The notes below the pieces were generated by a model. It ran no database searches, had not been told where the DNA came from, and saw only the letters and a list, made by a program, of their open reading frames with translations. Positions 60,096 to 64,000 of a DNA stretch of 64,000 nucleotides are shown here, piece by piece. The stretch comes from Pyrus communis (lineage: Eukaryota; Streptophyta; Magnoliopsida; Rosales; Rosaceae). Positions within the stretch are counted from its first letter, which is position 1. Each line of letters starts with the position of its first letter. The translations under genes and the position numbers were made by a program. Where the stretch lies: contig NC_084810.1 in assembly GCF_963583255.1 (NCBI RefSeq), positions 7,161,751 to 7,225,750 of the forward strand. Reading direction: 5' to 3'.

Positions 60096-60236
60096 TCAAA
60101 CCAAGTCTTGATCGTTTGCACCCCAGAGTATCCTTGAACCTTCTTGAAGTAGCTCTGGAAAAACTTCAAGAGTCTTCACCTTGGCAACCTCCTACTTGCC
60201 TCATTGCACCTCAGGTGAGGAGGTGCTCCACTTTAA

Positions 60237-63200
60237 TCAATCAACGAGATTGATCAAGTTCAAACAATGTTTGAACTTCTTGGCCGGCACTATCTTTGTA
60301 AGGAAATCTGCGGCATTGTCATCCGTATGAACCTTTTCAATCCAAATTTCCTTAGACTCCACCCAATCTCTGATTCTGTGATATCTTGCTTCAATGTGCT
60401 TTGATCTTCCAGAAAAAACCTGATTCTTTGCCAAGTGAATGGCACTTTGACTATCACACTTAAGCTTCACACAATCTTGAGTGATTCCCATTTGACTTAC
60501 CAAGCCACTAAGCCAAATTGCTTCCTTTCCAGCTTCGGCCAATGCAATATACTCTGCCTCTGTGGTCGATAAAGCTGTAATTGGTTGCAGTAGTGCCCTC
60601 CAACTGATTGGTCCTCCTGCGCATGTAAACACATAACCAGAAGTTGACCTTCTCTTGTCCAAGTCCCCTGCATAATCGGCATCCACATATCCTAACACCC
60701 CTGCATTTTCCTTTTGCTTCTCAAACATAATCCTTTGTCGCCAAGAACCCTTCAAATAACGCAAAATCCACTTGACTATATCCCAATGTTGCTTTCCTGG
60801 ATTTGCCATGTATCTGGAAACGACACTGATTGCTTGAGCTATGTCAGGACGTGTGCATACCATTGCATACATGAGGCAGCCCACGACATTAGCATAAGGC
60901 ACCTTCTTCATTTCTTGTTGCTCTTCCTCGGACGTAGGACACTGTTGTCCACTTAACTTGAAGTGAGCTGCCAAAGGAGTCGAAACTACCTTTGCTTCTT
61001 GCATGTTGAACTTCTCAAGAACCTTCTGAATATACTTGGCTTGTGATATCCAAATCCTTCCAGCGGTCCTATCTCTTTGAATTTCCATGCCAAGGATCTT
61101 TTGTGCGGCACCTAGATCCTTCATGTCGAACTCCTCGCTCAACATCCTTTTCAAGTCTTGAATTCTAGACTTGTCTTGACAAGCAATTAACATGTCATCC
61201 ACATATAGCAATAGCAATATGATCATCCCATCTTGGAACACATGATAGTACACACAACAGTCATACAAACACCTTCTAAAATTAATTTTCAGCATGAATG
61301 AATCAAACCTCTTGTACCACTGTCTTGGAGACTGTTTCAGGCCATACAGGGACTTCCTTAGCTGACATACTAGGTTTTCTTTCCCATATTCAACAAACCC
61401 TTCTGGTTGAGCCATGAATATCGTCTCCTCTAAATCCCCATGAAGAAACGCTGTCTTCACATCCATCTGCTCAATCTCCATGTCATGCTGAGATGCCATT
61501 GCTAAAAGCAATCGGATAGAAGTATGCTTGACTACAGGTGAAAAGATCTCATCATAATCCACCCCTTCCTTTTGTGAGTACCCCTTAGCCACGAGCCTTG
61601 CTTTGAATCTCACGGCATCTTGTTCATGTAGTCCTTCCTTTTTCCTAAATACCCACTTGCATCCAACTAGCTTTCTGTCTTTGGGTTTAGGAACCAACTC
61701 CCAAACAGAGTTCTTGTAAAGAGACTCCATTTCCTCTGTCATAGCACTTATCCAACTATCTCGCTCATCACTTGCTATAGCTTCTCGATAAGTAGTCGAA
61801 TCTCCTTGACTAATGTTAAGAGCATAATTAACTTCGTTTTGGTCAAACCCAAACCTGTCAAGTTTCTTCTTGTTCCGCTTAGGTTTGTCCAGTGCTATGC
61901 ATCTTTGGAATGCAGGTGGATTGTTGGGTGGAGTTTGACTCCTTTGGGATATCTGGCGGATTGGAGTACCTTCAATCTGCCCTGTTTCTTGCTCCACCTG
62001 ATTCCTAACTAGTGAATGATGTTGATGCTCTTCTTCTTCCTCAAAACCATCAGATTCGGCCTCTTGCTCAATTTGCTCCACCTGAGCTTCTTCTTCATCT
62101 GAACTGATTAACGGAATCTTTTTTGCTTCAATTCCAGCATCATCCTTCTTCTCCCTACTGCTCTCGACTTTATTCAGAGGCATGGTTGTCTCATCAAAGA
62201 CAACATCTCGACTGACAACCTTTTTCCTGTTGTTGAAATCCCAAAGCTTGAAACCCTTCACTCCTTTCTCAAAACCTAGGAATATGCAATGTATAGACTT
62301 CGGTTTGAGCTTGGACCTTTCGTCACTTGGAATATGTGCATAAGCACTACAGCCGAACACCCTGAGCTTGGAATAATCCACCGGCTTCTCAGACCATACC
62401 TCTTCTGCACTCTTAAAACCGAGAACTGTAGATGGTGATCTGTTAATCAAATAACTTGCATGATTAACAGCCTCTGCCCAAAAACTATCAGGCAATCCTG
62501 CATGAAATCGCATGCTCCTTTCTCTCTCCATGAGAGTTCGGTTCATCCTCTCAGCAGCTCCATTTTGTTGGGGATTCTTCTTTACTGTGAAGTGCCTTAT
62601 GATGCATTCCTGCTTGCAGTAATCGGTGAACTTATTACTTATATATTCACCTCCATTGTCACTTCTCAGATACTTGATCTTTCTTCCAGTTTGATTCTCG
62701 GTTTCTGTTTTCCATTCCTTGAACTTTGCAAAAACCTCGGATTTTTGCTTCATGAAATAAATCCAAACCTTCCTAGAAAAATCATCCATGAAAGTAACAA
62801 AATACCTGGCTCCACCATTTGATTTAGTTGGAGCAGGACCCCAAACATCTGAGTGAATATAGCTGAGTTGCTCCTTACTTCGGCTATCTGCACTGCTACT
62901 TGCGAACGATACCTTTCTTTGCTTCCCAAGAACACAGTATTCACAAAAGTCCAGTTTGCAAGCTGACACGCCTTCCAACAGGCCTTGCTTGTGTAATTCT
63001 TGCAATCCCTTCTGGCTTATGTGCCCGAGCCTATGATGCCATAGTTCAGTCTTGTCTTCTATACTTTGATTTACAGAAACAGCTGCTCCCCCGACTATAG
63101 TGGTCCCAATTAACTTATACAACTTATTGGGTTGTAGGTCACCCCGCATTACCACTAGCGATCCTTTGGTTACCCTGAGTCTTCCTTTTTTAGACTTGTA

Positions 63201-64000
63201 CCCATAACCGGCCTCATCTAAAGTACCCAAGGAAATCAAATTCTTTCTTAGTCTAGGGACATACCTGACGTTCCCTAAAGCTCGTATCATCCCATCGAAC
63301 ATTCTGATTCGAACAGTGCCGATTCCTCTTACAGGACATGAAGAATCATCCCCCATTAAGACTTCCCCGCTGCTGACTTCTTTGAAAGTATCGAACCATT
63401 CTTTTACTGCACACATATGAAACGTGCATCCAGTATCCAAAATCCAATTGAAAGCCTTGGAGCCCGATGTTACCGAAAGAAGTTCCCCGTCACTCTTATG
63501 TTCGGTGACTGCACTAGCGGAACCTGAGCTTCCTTCCATCTTGGCTTTCTTTTCTTTCCAAATCTTGCAGTTCCTCTTCCAATGATCGGCTGAACCACAT
63601 TCGAAGCAACCTTCCTTCTTTTCTTTTTTCTTCTTGGATTTTGACCTACCTCTGTTGCCAGTTTTCTCTTCTCTTGTCTTTTCCCGCCCCCTCTCCTTGC
63701 CTTTGGCATAAAGGCCTTGAGAGCTTTCAGTTATATCATCTAGTTTAGCATATGACTGAAGAGCTTGAATTACGTCTTCAAGCTTCAAGGACTCTTTTCC
63801 AAACATTAGAGTTGTTCGAAAGTGCTTGAAAGACGAAGGTAGAGACCTTAGCAGGATGATAGCCATATCATCATCTTTGTAAGTTTCTTCGACTTTCTGA
63901 AGATTAGCTATGCAATTCTGGAACCTGCATACGTGATCTTCAATATCACCTCATTCTTCTAGTCGAAGCCCGAATAGTTCATCCTTTAGAAAAAGTTTAT
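60237..64000 (-). pseudogene. Copia-2 gag-pol polyprotein, pol open over 1209 codons, gag with one premature stop
   Basis: From the Met codon at 63866 to the stop at 60237 the frame is open. Domains in order: C-terminal gag with CFECGSADHWKRNC (63600), protease WILDTGCTFHMC (63430), integrase zinc-binding and core (HHRLGHISQKG, SDVWGPAP, LRSDNGGEY, ERMNRT), reverse transcriptase with the intact LLYVDDMLIA (61195) and RNase H ending TKIVPAKKFKHCLNLI. This matches the full Copia order with no visible break, in contrast to Copia-1. Upstream of 63866 the gag frame continues in homologous sequence (GDIEDHVCRFQNCIANL) but meets TGA at 63951-63953. The real start is outside the window. It is either a recently inactivated copy or a member copied by helper proteins. 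Confidence 0.85.

Larger units (their letters stand above)
59566..64000 (-). mobile_element. Ty1/Copia retrotransposon (Copia-2), nested in the Athila element, 3' part
   Basis: The left end is a TG...CA LTR, followed inward by a polypurine tract and a long pol frame on the minus strand. The element continues past the right edge, so the second LTR, the primer site and the target duplication (left copy would be TCAAG, 59561-59565) cannot be checked. Confidence 0.9.

Overview
The window is nuclear DNA of a flowering plant, most likely a woody eudicot of the rose family (apple/pear type). Support for a plant is direct: small-exon genes with GT-AG introns, a clear FIE (Polycomb) gene, a plant-type chorein protein, a phytocyanin, an ACD6-like ankyrin/PGG gene and many plant transposon families. 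The family-level placement is inference from the overall look of genes and repeats, not from a search.

Layout. 1-12.1 kb is repeat country: the 3' end of a LINE, a complete but decayed Ty1/Copia element on the minus strand (860-6392, 5-bp target duplication), several MITEs, a TIR-bounded element and a probable solo LTR. 12.5-26.2 kb is the genic core. A 20-exon gene on the plus strand (12540-21930) encodes a 1215-residue chorein/VPS13-like bridge-type lipid transfer protein. Facing it on the minus strand, with 704 bp between the stop codons, is a 13-exon FIE gene (22635-26239, 371 residues), the WD40 subunit of PRC2. Both reconstruct with every splice phase matching.

26.4-28.6 kb is a Pack-MULE with a 9-bp target duplication, only 191 bp upstream of the FIE start codon. 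It carries gene fragments, one from a CrRLK1L (malectin-like) receptor kinase, and has itself been entered by an hAT-type element with an 8-bp duplication. 29.1-38.8 kb is a nest: duplicated Copia RNase H debris, then a MULE terminal repeat split by a long L1-type LINE (13-bp duplication), the LINE in turn split by a 2.1-kb solo LTR (5-bp duplication). 38.85-42.84 kb is a PIF/Harbinger element (TTA duplication) with a broken transposase and a convergent Myb-like gene.

43.3-49.5 kb holds a frameshifted phytocyanin pseudogene, a GGT-rich low-complexity tract, an F-box remnant and an intact three-exon ACD6-like ankyrin/PGG membrane protein gene on the minus strand (47561-49536). 50.4-54.9 kb is again repeats, including a MULE-like structure that carries a 194-bp copy of the neighbouring ankyrin gene. 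54.9-64 kb is an Athila-type Ty3/Gypsy element (plus strand) with gag and protease, cut at 59565 by a younger Copia element (minus strand) whose pol is open over 1209 residues but whose gag has a premature stop; it runs off the right edge.

The genes do not form a pathway together; FIE and the chorein gene are neighbours by position only. Most of the information beyond the four genes is a readable order of insertion events. I saw no CRISPR, operon, tRNA or rRNA gene.
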